A DNA stretch of 64,000 bases from Gemmataceae bacterium (GTDB lineage Bacteria; Planctomycetota; Planctomycetia; Gemmatales; Gemmataceae), in NCBI GenBank assembly GCA_019636445.1, contig JAHBXO010000006.1, positions 62,001 to 126,000 of the forward strand. Direction: 5' to 3'. Shown here one piece after another: positions 9,154 through 18,982 of this stretch. Below the pieces are notes generated by a model. That model saw nothing but the letters and a program-made list of their open reading frames with translations, searched no databases and was not told the DNA's origin. How positions within the stretch are numbered: position 1 is the stretch's first letter; every line of letters starts with the position of its first letter. The position numbers and the translations under genes are program-made.

Positions 9154-10260
9154 TCACGCGAACCGGTCCGCGCGCAGGAAGCCGATCGGCCAGCGCGTCG
9201 CGCCCGTCTCGGCGAGATCGGCGAGGATCTCGCCCACGACCGGGGCGAACTTGAACCCGTGGCCGCTGAATCCGGCCGCGACGACGACGTTGGCGTTCGC
9301 CGGATGGCGGTCGATCACGAAATGCCGGTCCGGCGTGAGCGTGTATTGGCAGACCTGCCGGGCGGTGCTACGTCCAATGGGCGAGTCGATGGATTCCTTC
9401 AGGAACTCCCGCACCGGCGATTCGTCGGCGTCGCTCGTCGTCCAGTCCACGCCGTCGGGCGAGGGCAACTCCGGCGCGCCATAGTGCCGGGCGACCTTCA
9501 CGCCGCGGGCGTCGATCATCGGCATCCCATAGAACGCCCCGCGGGGGCTTTCGTACAGGAAGACCGGGAACCGGTCGCGCCGGAAGTGATCCGGTTCCTT
9601 CGGCTCGAACCAGAGCATCGTCTGCCGCATGACGGTGAGGGGAACGCCGAGGTCCGCGAGCAGGCGCGTCGCCCACGCCCCGGCCGTGATGACCAGCTTC
9701 GCGCAGTGGTACGTTTCGGCATCGGTGCGCACGACAAGGCCATCGCCCTCGGCGCGCCACTCGCGCACCGGTTCTTCCGTCCGCAGTTCGGCCCCGGCCG
9801 CCACCGCACGCTCCAGATGGGACCGAACACACTCTTCCACCATCAGGTAGCCGGCCTTGGCCTCGAACACACAATCGAATCCGTCCGGGACCCGAAAGGG
9901 CGCGGGGTCGCGATCTTCGAGTGCGAGGCCGTGCAAGCGTGCCGACTCCCGCACACCCGTCACGAGTTCCCCGCCCGCCGGTCCGATCGAGAGACAGCCG
10001 GTTTCTACCAACAGGGGCTTCCCCGCGAGTTGCTCCAGTTCGTACCAGCGCTCCCAGGCGCGGCGGAGGATCGGGACGTAGTCGGGGTGCTCGTAGTAGG
10101 CGGTGCGGATGACGCGCGTGTGGCCGTGGGAGCTGCCGCGATCGTGGACGGCGGGGAACTGTTCGAGGCCGAGCACGCGCCGCCCGCGCCGGGCGAGTTC
10201 AAAGAGCGCCGCGGACCCCATGCCGCCGCAGCCGATCACGATCGCATCGAAGGTGGGCAT
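9154..10260 (-). CDS. Monomeric sarcosine oxidase / N-methyltryptophan oxidase family flavoenzyme
   Basis: 368 residues. The N-terminus FDAIVIGCGGMGSAALFEL is a Rossmann FAD-binding motif, followed by RGSSHGHTRVIRTAY as in monomeric sarcosine oxidase. Near the C-terminus, VCQYTLTPDRHFVIDRHP contains the Cys that carries covalent FAD in that family, then AAGFSGHGFKF. The expected reaction is oxidative demethylation or dehydrogenation of an N-methyl or secondary amino acid with release of hydrogen peroxide. The substrate is uncertain. The ATG at 10260 was chosen over one at 10305: GAGG lies seven bases upstream, and the extra 15 residues would precede the Rossmann strand without need. It is transcribed away from the divergent gene at 10363. 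Confidence 0.9.
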   Translation of the reverse strand: MPTFDAIVIGCGGMGSAALFELARRGRRVLGLEQFPAVHDRGSSHGHTRVIRTAYYEHPDYVPILRRAWERWYELEQLAGKPLLVETGCLSIGPAGGELVTGVRESARLHGLALEDRDPAPFRVPDGFDCVFEAKAGYLMVEECVRSHLERAVAAGAELRTEEPVREWRAEGDGLVVRTDAETYHCAKLVITAGAWATRLLADLGVPLTVMRQTMLWFEPKEPDHFRRDRFPVFLYESPRGAFYGMPMIDARGVKVARHYGAPELPSPDGVDWTTSDADESPVREFLKESIDSPIGRSTARQVCQYTLTPDRHFVIDRHPANANVVVAAGFSGHGFKFAPVVGEILADLAETGATRWPIGFLRADRFA

Positions 10261-10362
10261 GACTGCGCCTCGGGAAATGGAAGGAAGACTTCTTCCCTTC
10301 TTCATGGATAGCGGTCAAACTGAAGCGAATCACCGGGTAGAGCTTCTTTCGAGGACATCGCC

Positions 10363-11823
10363 ATGTCCCCCGACCTGCGTGTGCGGATCGAAACGTTCGA
10401 CATCGACGGCGACCCCGTTCCGGACCTGCCGTTCGCGGCGCGGTTGGCGCGCGAGAACGGCTGGACACGCCCGTTCGCCGAGCGCGCCGTGCGCGAGTAC
10501 AAGCGCTTCGTGTACCTCGCGGTGGCGGCGGGGCACCCGGTCACGCCGTCGGTGCAGGTGGACGCCGCGTGGCACCTGCACCTGACGTACACGCGCTCGT
10601 ACTGGCAACGCCTCTGCGCCGAGACGCTCGGCCAGCCGTTGCACCACGAGCCGACACGCGGCGGCATGGCGGAGGGGGAGAAGTTCCACGACTGGTACGC
10701 GAAGACGCTTGACAGTTACCGGCGGCTCTTTGGCGAGGAACCGCCCGCCGACCTGTGGCCCGCGGCGGCGACGCGCTTCGGCGACGATCAACGGTTCGTC
10801 ACGGTCAATAGGGCGCGGAACTGGATCGTGCCAAAGGTCCCGGTGATCCGTTGGGTTCGGGGTTTGTCCCTGGCGTTGCTCGCCGTCGTGCTCGCCACGG
10901 GCTGCCTCGGCGCCAACGGTGGTGCGTTCGACCCGTTCGGCCTCGTCGGCTCTGACTATCTCGAATTCCTGATTCCCGCGCTCGCCGTCACGTTCGTCCT
11001 TGGACTGCTGCTGCGTCGGCAGGCGAAGGGGCCGCGTTACGCGACCGACGAAGACTGGCCGACTCTGCGCTGGGACCAGATCGCATATCTCAACGGCGGC
11101 GCGGCGGGGCTGCTCTCTGCGACCCTCGCGCGACTGACCCAGCGCGGCCTGGCGCGCGTGGCCTCCGACAAGCGAAACCTGGAGATCGCCGGCGTGCTTC
11201 CGCCGGATGCGTCCGAAATCGAGCGCTTCGTGTACAAGCAACTGCCGATCGACAACGCGAGCGCCGAGCACCTGCCGATCCTCACGTCGCAAGTGGATCG
11301 TCTGTACCGGCCGGAAAAGGAGCAACTCGCCGAAGACGGCCTCGTCCTCGCCGGCTGGCGGCGCGTCCTCGCCACCGCCGGCATCGTGCTGCCGATGCTC
11401 ATCGTGTACGTCTACTTCGGCGTGCAACGGCTCATCATCGGCATCGTCGCCGGCAAACCGTTCTTCTTCCTCGCGATGACGCTCTTCTTCGCCTTCATCT
11501 TCCTCTTCATCCTGATGGCGCTCGTCCCGAAGCGCACCCGTAAGGGGGATCAAATCCTGAAGCGGATGAAGGCGGAGCACCTGGCGATGAAGAAAGGTGG
11601 CCTGTCCGGCGAAGGCGCCGACGCCGGTCTGGCGGTCGCGCTGTTCGGCACGGCCGCGCTGACGACCGGTGCCTTCGCGGACCTCGCCACCTGGTATCCT
11701 CGACGAAGCACCGACAGCAGCGGCGGCTGCGGCACCTCTGCGATGGGCGGCTGTGGTGGAGGGGATGCCGGGGGCGGAGGATGTGGCGGGGGCGGAGGCT
11801 GCGGCGGGTGCGGCGGGGGATGA
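10363..11823 (+). CDS. GRDP-like / TIGR04222-type membrane protein with Cys-Gly tail
   Basis: 486 residues. Residues about 1-130 resemble the glycine-rich-domain-protein-like (GRDP) module, with VDAAWHLHLTYTRSYW and GGMAEGEKFHDWYAKTLDSY. Two hydrophobic segments follow near residues 170-190 and 200-220, then a soluble region (VLPPDASEIERFVYKQLP), then more membrane segments near residues 330-385. The protein ends in a Gly/Cys-rich tail of about 35 residues (pattern GGCGGG), typical of TIGR04222 membrane proteins. GAGG eight bases before the ATG supports the start. The function is unknown. The tail could bind metal or be modified, which is inference. The downstream adaptor gene is 39 bases away on the same strand. 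Confidence 0.8.
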   Translation: MSPDLRVRIETFDIDGDPVPDLPFAARLARENGWTRPFAERAVREYKRFVYLAVAAGHPVTPSVQVDAAWHLHLTYTRSYWQRLCAETLGQPLHHEPTRGGMAEGEKFHDWYAKTLDSYRRLFGEEPPADLWPAAATRFGDDQRFVTVNRARNWIVPKVPVIRWVRGLSLALLAVVLATGCLGANGGAFDPFGLVGSDYLEFLIPALAVTFVLGLLLRRQAKGPRYATDEDWPTLRWDQIAYLNGGAAGLLSATLARLTQRGLARVASDKRNLEIAGVLPPDASEIERFVYKQLPIDNASAEHLPILTSQVDRLYRPEKEQLAEDGLVLAGWRRVLATAGIVLPMLIVYVYFGVQRLIIGIVAGKPFFFLAMTLFFAFIFLFILMALVPKRTRKGDQILKRMKAEHLAMKKGGLSGEGADAGLAVALFGTAALTTGAFADLATWYPRRSTDSSGGCGTSAMGGCGGGDAGGGGCGGGGGCGGCGGG

Positions 11824-11862
11824 ACCCTGCTAAGATGAACGAATCCCGATTTCGAGACCACT

Positions 11863-13209
11863 ATGTCGTTACCCCGATCGCTCTTGTTCCTGCTGGTGCC
11901 CCTGTTGATCGCGGGCTGTTCCAAGCCCGCCGCCGCGCCGTCGCCACCTGCCGCGGCCGCGCCAGCCGGTGCCCCCACTTCCGTCACGCTCGTTCAACCG
12001 AAGGCCGTCACGCTCAACTGGTCCGTCGATCAGCCCGCGACCGTGCAGGCGTTCGAGACGACGCCGCTCGTCGCCAAACTGCCCGCCTACGTCCGCAAGG
12101 TGCACGTCGACATCGGCGACACGGTTAAGGAGGGCCAACTGCTCGCGGAGTTGTCGATCCCGGAACTCGATCTGGAAGCGGAGCAGAAGAAGGCCCTCGT
12201 GCTGGCTGCGGAAGCGGACTTGGTGTTCGCCAAGAAGGGGATCGACGTGGCGAAAGCGAAGACGGTGTCGGCGGCGGCGATGATCGATCAGGCGAAGGCC
12301 GGCATCGCCAAGGCGGACGCGGATGCCAAGCGATGGGACTCGGAACGGCAGCGCGTCGCGGATCTGGTGGCGCAGAAGGTTGTGGAATCGCAGACGCTCG
12401 CGGAGACGACGCGGCAGTACGAGGCCGCCGACGCAATGCGGAAGGAGGCGATCGCCCGCGTGACCGTGGCGGAGCAGCAGGCGAAGGAGGCCGAAGCGAT
12501 GGCCGGCCGCGCCGCCGCCGAAGTGACCGTCGCCGAGGCCAAGAAGTCCGTCGCGATCGCCGAGGCGAACCGCATCGCGGCGATGCTGGACTACACGCGA
12601 GTGAAGGCGCCGTTCGCGGGCGTCATCACCTTCCGTGGCATCCACACCGGGCATTTCCTCCAACCAAACTCGAGCGCGAAGCTCGATCCGCTGTTCGTCG
12701 TCAGCCGGCAGGACGTGATGCGTGTGTTTGTGGACGTGCCGGAGTCGGCGAGCGAAAAGGCCGTGGTTGGCGCGAAGGCGGTCGTGCGATTTCCCGCACT
12801 CTCGAATCGGGAATATTCGGCCACGATCACCCGCACGGCGCGGACGATCAGCCCGGAGACGCGCACGCTCCGCATCGAGATCGACCTGGCGAACGCCGAC
12901 GGCGCGATCAAGCCGGGGCTGTACGCCACGGCGAAACTGAGCGCCAGCACGGCGAACGCGCTCGTCGTGCCTGCCGGCGCCATCCTCTTCGCGGACGAAA
13001 CGGCCTACTGCTACCGTGTGGACGACGGCAAGGCCGCCAAGCTCCGCGTGCAGGTCGGCAAGTCCGACGGCGGGAATCTGGAGATCCTGAACTGGAAACC
13101 CGCTGGCAACCCCGCCGCCGAGTGGAAGCCGTTCGCCGGCACCGAGTCGATCGTCGTCGGCAACCTCGGCGCCCTCGCCGACGGCGTGGCCGTCGAAGCG
13201 AAGAAGTGA
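11863..13209 (+). CDS. RND efflux periplasmic adaptor (MFP/HlyD-type) lipoprotein
   Basis: 448 residues. The signal peptide ends in a lipobox (LLIAGC, Cys19), so it is probably a lipoprotein in the periplasm. A Pro/Ala-rich linker is followed by the adaptor halves: a lipoyl-like segment (VRKVHVDIGDTVKEGQLLAEL), a long Ala/Lys/Glu-rich alpha-hairpin (about residues 105-245), the second lipoyl half (YTRVKAPFAGVITFRGIHTGHF), and beta-barrel and membrane-proximal domains. Such proteins link an inner-membrane pump to an outer-membrane channel. No pump or channel gene is adjacent: upstream is the Cys/Gly-tailed membrane protein, and downstream is convergent pgk. It may therefore serve a partner encoded elsewhere. 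Confidence 0.9.
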   Translation: MSLPRSLLFLLVPLLIAGCSKPAAAPSPPAAAAPAGAPTSVTLVQPKAVTLNWSVDQPATVQAFETTPLVAKLPAYVRKVHVDIGDTVKEGQLLAELSIPELDLEAEQKKALVLAAEADLVFAKKGIDVAKAKTVSAAAMIDQAKAGIAKADADAKRWDSERQRVADLVAQKVVESQTLAETTRQYEAADAMRKEAIARVTVAEQQAKEAEAMAGRAAAEVTVAEAKKSVAIAEANRIAAMLDYTRVKAPFAGVITFRGIHTGHFLQPNSSAKLDPLFVVSRQDVMRVFVDVPESASEKAVVGAKAVVRFPALSNREYSATITRTARTISPETRTLRIEIDLANADGAIKPGLYATAKLSASTANALVVPAGAILFADETAYCYRVDDGKAAKLRVQVGKSDGGNLEILNWKPAGNPAAEWKPFAGTESIVVGNLGALADGVAVEAKK

Positions 13210-13216
13210 CCGACTA

Positions 13217-14419
13217 TCACTTCTCGTCGATCTGCGCCAGCGACTGGAACTTCTTCCCCTCGACGTAGGCGAGGAACGCGCCGCCGCCGGTGCTGACGTG
13301 CGTCATTTTGGCGTCGTAGCCGAACTGCTCGACGGCTTCGGCCGTCTCGCCGCCGCCGACGACCGTGACCGCGCCGCTGCCGGCCATCGCTTCGGCGATT
13401 CCCTTCGTGCCCTTGCTGAAGGCGCTCTTCTCGAACCAGCCGACCGGGCCGTTCCAGATGACGGTCGCCGAGGCCTTGATCTTCTCGGAGTAAAGCGCGA
13501 GCGTCTTCGGGCCGATGTCCACGCCTTCGTAGCCGGCGGCGATGGCGCCCTCGAAGACCTGCGTCGCGTTCAGGTCGTCCGACTTGGCCGCGAGAGCATC
13601 GACGGGGAGCGTGATCTTTGTGCCGACGTATTGCAGCAAGGGTTGGGCCGCGGTCAATTCTTCGGCCGCGACCTGCGTGCTGCCGACGTCCACGCCCTTC
13701 GCCTTCAGGAACGTGTACGCCATCTTGCCGCCGATCAAGAGGTGATCGACCTTCTGAAGGAGGGCGTTGATGAAGGCGATCTTGTCGGACACCTTCGCCC
13801 CGCCCATGACGGCCAGCACCGGCCGCTTCGGGGCGCCCATCAGGCCCTCGATGATGTCGAGTTCCTTCGCGACGAGCAGGCCGACGGCGCGCGGTTTCCC
13901 GGCCGCCTTCAGGGCGGCGGGCACGGCCACCATGCTCGCGTCCTTGTCGTTGTGGCACGTTCCGAAGGCGTCGTTCACGTAAGCATCGCCAAGCGCGGCG
14001 ATGGCCTTCGCGAACTCCGGATCGTTCTTCTGCTCGCGCGGGTCGAAGCGGACGTTCTCGAGCATGACGACATCGCCCGGCTTCATCGCCGCGACGGCGG
14101 CCGACACCTCCGGCCCGACGACCGTGCCGCCCGCCTTCGTCACGGGGCGGTCGAGTAGGTCCGCGAGCCGTTCGACGACCTTGTCCATCGTCAGCAGCTT
14201 GTCCTTCGCCGCGTCGCCGCTCGGCCGGCCGAGGTGGCTCATCGCGATGATGGACGCGCCCGCCTTCAACAGCGCCTTCAGCGTCGGGATCGCACCGCGG
14301 ATGCGCCGGTCGTTCTTGATCTCGCCGCTGATCTTGTCGAGCGGGACATTGAAGTCGACGCGGATGAGGACCTTCTTGCCGGTCAGGTCGCCGAGGTCGG
14401 AAATCGTCTTCTTGGCCAC
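13217..14419 (-). CDS. pgk: Phosphoglycerate kinase
   Basis: About 400 residues, normal length. It interconverts 1,3-bisphosphoglycerate and 3-phosphoglycerate with ADP/ATP in glycolysis and gluconeogenesis. Family motifs are present: VLIRVDFNVPLD, IIAMSHLGRP, MLENVRFDPREQKND, AVMGGAKVSDKI, NGPVGWFEKSAF, VGGGETAEAVEQ and HVSTGGGAFL. The GTG at 14419 was chosen because GAGGAA lies six bases upstream and the protein then starts VAKKTISDL. An ATG at 14446 adds nine residues without a clear ribosome site. It is downstream of gap on the same strand, separated by 152 bases that hold a large inverted repeat, so expression relative to gap may be tuned there. Confidence 0.96.
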   Translation of the reverse strand: MAKKTISDLGDLTGKKVLIRVDFNVPLDKISGEIKNDRRIRGAIPTLKALLKAGASIIAMSHLGRPSGDAAKDKLLTMDKVVERLADLLDRPVTKAGGTVVGPEVSAAVAAMKPGDVVMLENVRFDPREQKNDPEFAKAIAALGDAYVNDAFGTCHNDKDASMVAVPAALKAAGKPRAVGLLVAKELDIIEGLMGAPKRPVLAVMGGAKVSDKIAFINALLQKVDHLLIGGKMAYTFLKAKGVDVGSTQVAAEELTAAQPLLQYVGTKITLPVDALAAKSDDLNATQVFEGAIAAGYEGVDIGPKTLALYSEKIKASATVIWNGPVGWFEKSAFSKGTKGIAEAMAGSGAVTVVGGGETAEAVEQFGYDAKMTHVSTGGGAFLAYVEGKKFQSLAQIDEK

Positions 14420-14440
14420 GGATGTTTCCTCAAATAGTTG

Positions 14441-14562
14441 GGCCACAGATCAACACGGATGAAAACAGTTCAGAGAAAGCCAAGAATCATTTCAAAGATC
14501 TGAATCGACCGAGTCTTTGAAAGATCTTTTCTGATCTGTTTTATCCGTGTTTCTCTGTGGCC
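14441..14562. repeat. Large inverted repeat between gap and pgk
   Basis: Left arm 14441-14466 (GGCCACAGATCAACACGGAT and on) and right arm 14538-14562 are complementary over about 25 bases with two mismatches and one gap. Inside, TTTCAAAGA (14490-14498) can pair with TCTTTGAAA (14514-14522). The arms resemble the widespread 'ACCACAGATxAACACGGAT' intergenic repeats of environmental bacteria. It lies in the transcribed gap-pgk spacer and could act as attenuator, processing site or mRNA stabiliser. It might also be a relic of a small mobile element. Confidence 0.85.
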
Positions 14563-14571
14563 GATACGATC

Positions 14572-15765
<1,194 letters not shown>

Positions 15766-17256
15766 TTAGAATCCGCCCCCCATGGAGTTGTCCTGCGGCT
15801 GCTGAGGCTTGGGCATCGTGACGTGCTTCATGTCCGACACGATCCGCACGATCTTCCACGGAATGGATTGCTCGAAGACCTCGGTCGGCCAAGACTCGGC
15901 AGGGGCTTCCGTGGCGGCGGCGCGGCGCAGTTCGTTGAGCTTTCCAATATACTCGGCATCGTCGCAGACCAGCACGACGGCACCGCGCGCCGCGGACTGG
16001 CTGCTCTCCAACCGCGGCGACTGGATCTCGATGGGAACGCGCATCTCCACCATCTTCTCGGTGACCGTGATGAGCGGATACTGGTCGGGCGTTTCCGCCA
16101 GGATCAGTCCGGCGGGCACGATCCGCCCGTCGCGCCAGGCGGCGAAGAACCGCTCGCGCGGGTCGCCGTCCTTCGCGGCATCGGAGCGGGCAATCGGGGC
16201 GAAAAACTGGGACTTGATCAGCGTCTCGTATCCGGGCGGTTCGGGGCGCACGGTCGCGGCCACACCCACCGCGGCGCATTCCGCGGTGCGGGCCGAGAAG
16301 TATCGAATCGCGACGGCGAATTCGTTGGGCTTCTCGAAATCGGCGACCAGTTGCGGACGGAACTGGGGCAGAGCGCCGAACGTCGTCAGCAACGACGTGG
16401 TCACGAGAACGCGGCCATAGCGTTCCATCTTTTCCAGTTCCCGACCATAGCGTGTGAGCTTGCCGCTGCCGACGAATCCGTTGGCGGGCGCGACCACGCG
16501 CCACGCGGGCCGGTCGCCGGGCACGGGCTGGCGCATCATGTCGAAGTTCAGGCGGAACTCGCCTTCCGGGCAGCGCAGGGTGCCGGCGGATTTGCAGCGC
16601 AGGCCGGACTGGTCTTGCTGCCAGGATTGCAGGCCGTCGAAGGTGAACTGCGGCGCGAAGTTTCGGTTGCGGTGCAGGATGCGGAGCAGGTCGAGCTGGC
16701 GGAATCGCGTGATGCCGATGGTGCTGCCGGTGTCGTCGGCGAAGCCGCGCTGGGCGGCTTCAATCTCGGCGGGCGTCTTCGCCTCCAGCGATTTCTGTCG
16801 GCCGATGTCGATCGTCTTCTGGAAGGCTTTGTGGAAGTCCAGCGTGCGCGGGTCGATCGGGTCGGCCTTCTGGAGGACCGCCATCCACTCGACCAGCGCT
16901 TCCTTGGTGTCCTGTTGCACGCCGACCATGCGGCCGACGAGGTACGCCCCGTAGCCGCTGCCGCCGAGAACTGCGACCCACCAGGCGAAATTGCAGAGGC
17001 TGACGCCGACCCGCGTGCCTTCGGAGTTGGCGATCTGGCGGCGGGCGGCGAAGGCGAGGACGAGAATCGCGGCGGGCAGAATGAGGAACAGCGGTTCCAC
17101 GAGTTGCGTGCCGCCGATGAGGGCGGCCCCGCCGAGGAGAACCAGCGCGGCGAGGAACAGGCCGGCGAGCACAGCGGCCAGAATCGCCGTCACGGAATAG
17201 GGCGCGTAACCGACGGGGTCGCCACTGGGGGACAAACGGGGAGCGGCATCGGCCAT
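15766..17256 (-). CDS. Unknown membrane protein with long extracytoplasmic or cytoplasmic domain
   Basis: 496 residues, no family recognised. The N-terminal 140 residues hold three or four hydrophobic segments (YSVTAILAAVLAGLFLAALVLL, LFLILPAAILVLAF, FAWWVAVLGGSGYGAYLVG). The remaining 350 residues are soluble, with helical regions (DPRTLDFHKAFQKTIDIGRQK) and a mixed alpha/beta C-terminal part (LITVTEKMVEMRVPIEI, GAVVLVCDDAEYIGKLNEL), ending in a Gln/Pro/Gly-rich tail. A weak GAGG lies ten bases before the ATG. Downstream is gap, 135 bases away, on the same strand. Nothing suggests a link to glycolysis. Confidence 0.72.
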   Translation of the reverse strand: MADAAPRLSPSGDPVGYAPYSVTAILAAVLAGLFLAALVLLGGAALIGGTQLVEPLFLILPAAILVLAFAARRQIANSEGTRVGVSLCNFAWWVAVLGGSGYGAYLVGRMVGVQQDTKEALVEWMAVLQKADPIDPRTLDFHKAFQKTIDIGRQKSLEAKTPAEIEAAQRGFADDTGSTIGITRFRQLDLLRILHRNRNFAPQFTFDGLQSWQQDQSGLRCKSAGTLRCPEGEFRLNFDMMRQPVPGDRPAWRVVAPANGFVGSGKLTRYGRELEKMERYGRVLVTTSLLTTFGALPQFRPQLVADFEKPNEFAVAIRYFSARTAECAAVGVAATVRPEPPGYETLIKSQFFAPIARSDAAKDGDPRERFFAAWRDGRIVPAGLILAETPDQYPLITVTEKMVEMRVPIEIQSPRLESSQSAARGAVVLVCDDAEYIGKLNELRRAAATEAPAESWPTEVFEQSIPWKIVRIVSDMKHVTMPKPQQPQDNSMGGGF

Positions 17257-17354
17257 CGGCTCGTAACCTCGCGTGCGGATATCGCCGGTGTTCTAGGGAT
17301 ACGCCGCCGCCGGGGGAACGGTTCATCCGCGCGGCGTGAACCCGGGAAACGAAG

Positions 17355-17380
17355 ACGGCGGCGACCGGAGTCGCCGCCGT
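17355..17380 (-). terminator. Probable terminator after the 17402-17629 lipoprotein gene
   Basis: A perfect 10-bp GC stem (17355-17364 with 17371-17380, arm ACGGCGGCGA) with a six-base loop starts 22 bases past the stop codon of the minus-strand lipoprotein. In the direction of transcription it is followed by CTTCGTTTCC, a moderate T-run. It would end the DUF1559-lipoprotein unit before the next gene. Confidence 0.6.
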
Positions 17381-17401
17381 TTCTGCTGAAATCCATGGAA
17401 A

Positions 17402-17629
17402 TCAGTTCTTATCCAAAGCACCTGCGGCTTTCGAACCGCCTCCGCCCGCAGCCGGTGCGCCACCCGGGGCACCGCCTGCCGACCGACTGACCGGCTTCAT
17501 ATCCTTAAATTTGCTGTCACCCTGGATTTTCGGATCGCCGCCCGCCGGCTTGTCGCTGCCGCACCCGGCCAGCAACGCGAGCGCGATTGTGAGGACTCCG
17601 ATCCGGGACAGTGATTTGACGACGTTCAT
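17402..17629 (-). CDS. Small lipoprotein, function unknown
   Basis: 75 residues. The signal peptide MNVVKSLSRIGVLTIALALL is followed by the lipobox LAGC with Cys23. The mature part is short, with a Lys/Asp-rich region and a low-complexity Gly/Ala/Pro C-terminus (GGAPGGAPAAGGGGSKAAG). It follows a DUF1559 gene by 22 bases on the same strand. The same arrangement (DUF1559 gene then lipoprotein gene) is seen at 56952-58739, so the pairing seems meaningful. Too short and simple to assign further. Confidence 0.75.
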   Translation of the reverse strand: MNVVKSLSRIGVLTIALALLAGCGSDKPAGGDPKIQGDSKFKDMKPVSRSAGGAPGGAPAAGGGGSKAAGALDKN

Positions 17630-17651
17630 GTTGGCCTTTCGTGGGAATGGA

Positions 17652-18731
17652 TTATTCGAAGTTCACAACGGTGCCGTCGTTCGTTCCGCAGAGCGCCACG
17701 AAGGTGCCGTAATTAATGGTCGGCGAGATCATGCGGACGGAGCCGTCGCCGAATGCGGTGACGATCCGGTTGGTCGCATGCTGGGAACTGGGGATGCCCC
17801 AGCCGAAACCTTTGCCTTGCGAGGTGAAATCGCAGTTGCCGTTGGTGCGGTCTGGGCAAAGTCCCAGATCGGCGTAGAAGGGCGAATGGCCCCAGTTCAT
17901 CCCGAGCCAGCCTTGCGTTGCGAAATCGATGTAACCTTGGTTGGTTTCCATGAAGAAGATGGTGTTGCTGCTGCCGTCGATGATATTTACGATGGCGTTA
18001 TCAACACCTTTGGGAACGCCGGCCGGATTGGTACTCGTCGCGGCGGATGCCTCGCGACGATAGGTGAATGGACCGCGCTGGGCGGGTGCCGACAGAAGGC
18101 CGCGGTTGAACAGATAGTGGGTTTGACCGGATCGCTGGATCTGGTTCGGAGTTGAGGCGATGTTATTGTAAATATAATAATCAAACACGGCTGACGTAAC
18201 AGTGCCGTATCCAAATAAGTCTCGAAAATCGATGGAGGGATAGCCGCCTGCCGTCACTTGAACCATGTGGGTGATTGAATCCATGTTGTAGTTCGCCGGG
18301 CACGTGAAGGTCTTCACGGTCGGCTTTTCGAGTCCGAATCGACCGAGCGCCGGGGGAGTTGTCGAATTGGGGATGTTGTTGGCCAGCCCCGATGCATACC
18401 AACTGCTGCCCGGATAGAGATCACCGTTCAGGTTGTAGGTTCGGAAGATGTTGTCCTGTTCGATGTAGGACAGGAGCCGCGGTAAGACGCCGTTGAAGCG
18501 GACGTCGTTGCCGGCGGGCACGCCGCCGTTCGTACTTTCGAAGTTGTGGACGGCAAGAGCAAGCTGCTTCTGGTTGTTCGTGCACTGCGAACGGGCGGCC
18601 GCTTCGCGAACCTTTTGCACGGCCGGAAGTAGTAGACCGATGAGAATCGCGATGATCGCGATAACAACGAGCAGTTCGATCAGCGTAAATGCCGAGCGAA
18701 CGCGGGATCCACGCGCAAGACGTGAGATCAT
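17652..18731 (-). CDS. DUF1559 protein with type IV pilin-like N-terminus
   Basis: 359 residues. The N-terminus has a type II secretion/type IV prepilin signature: basic leader ([13 protein letters not shown]), then [20 protein letters not shown] and [15 protein letters not shown]. The usual Gly before the cleaved Phe is Ala here. The C-terminus has the DUF1559-type closing motif [14 protein letters not shown]. These proteins are very numerous in planctomycetes, are probably exported and processed like pseudopilins, and their roles are mostly unknown. The ATG at 18731 has GAGG eight bases upstream; an ATG at 18767 lacks this. The GC content is visibly lower than in neighbours. The downstream gene is a small lipoprotein. 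Confidence 0.93.
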   Translation of the reverse strand: MISRLARGSRVRSAFTLIELLVVIAIIAILIGLLLPAVQKVREAAARSQCTNNQKQLALAVHNFESTNGGVPAGNDVRFNGVLPRLLSYIEQDNIFRTYNLNGDLYPGSSWYASGLANNIPNSTTPPALGRFGLEKPTVKTFTCPANYNMDSITHMVQVTAGGYPSIDFRDLFGYGTVTSAVFDYYIYNNIASTPNQIQRSGQTHYLFNRGLLSAPAQRGPFTYRREASAATSTNPAGVPKGVDNAIVNIIDGSSNTIFFMETNQGYIDFATQGWLGMNWGHSPFYADLGLCPDRTNGNCDFTSQGKGFGWGIPSSQHATNRIVTAFGDGSVRMISPTINYGTFVALCGTNDGTVVNFE

Positions 18732-18982
18732 GGCGAGTACCTCGAACGAATGAATGGAACGGCCCACGGGCCGGGGTACCGGACCGTGACTGTGCGCGAA
18801 TGGGGAGGAAGAAGAAAGTCGACGCCCGACCGGGTAGGCTGCCGGGGGCAGCCATGCGAGTATTTGGTCGGATGTCAGAATCGTATCGCGCGAGTCGAAC
18901 GATATCTTAAACGAGGATGAGGAAGCGGGACAAGTAGAAAACGCGAATTTTTCATCACTTGACCGGTGAACTATTCAGGCGC

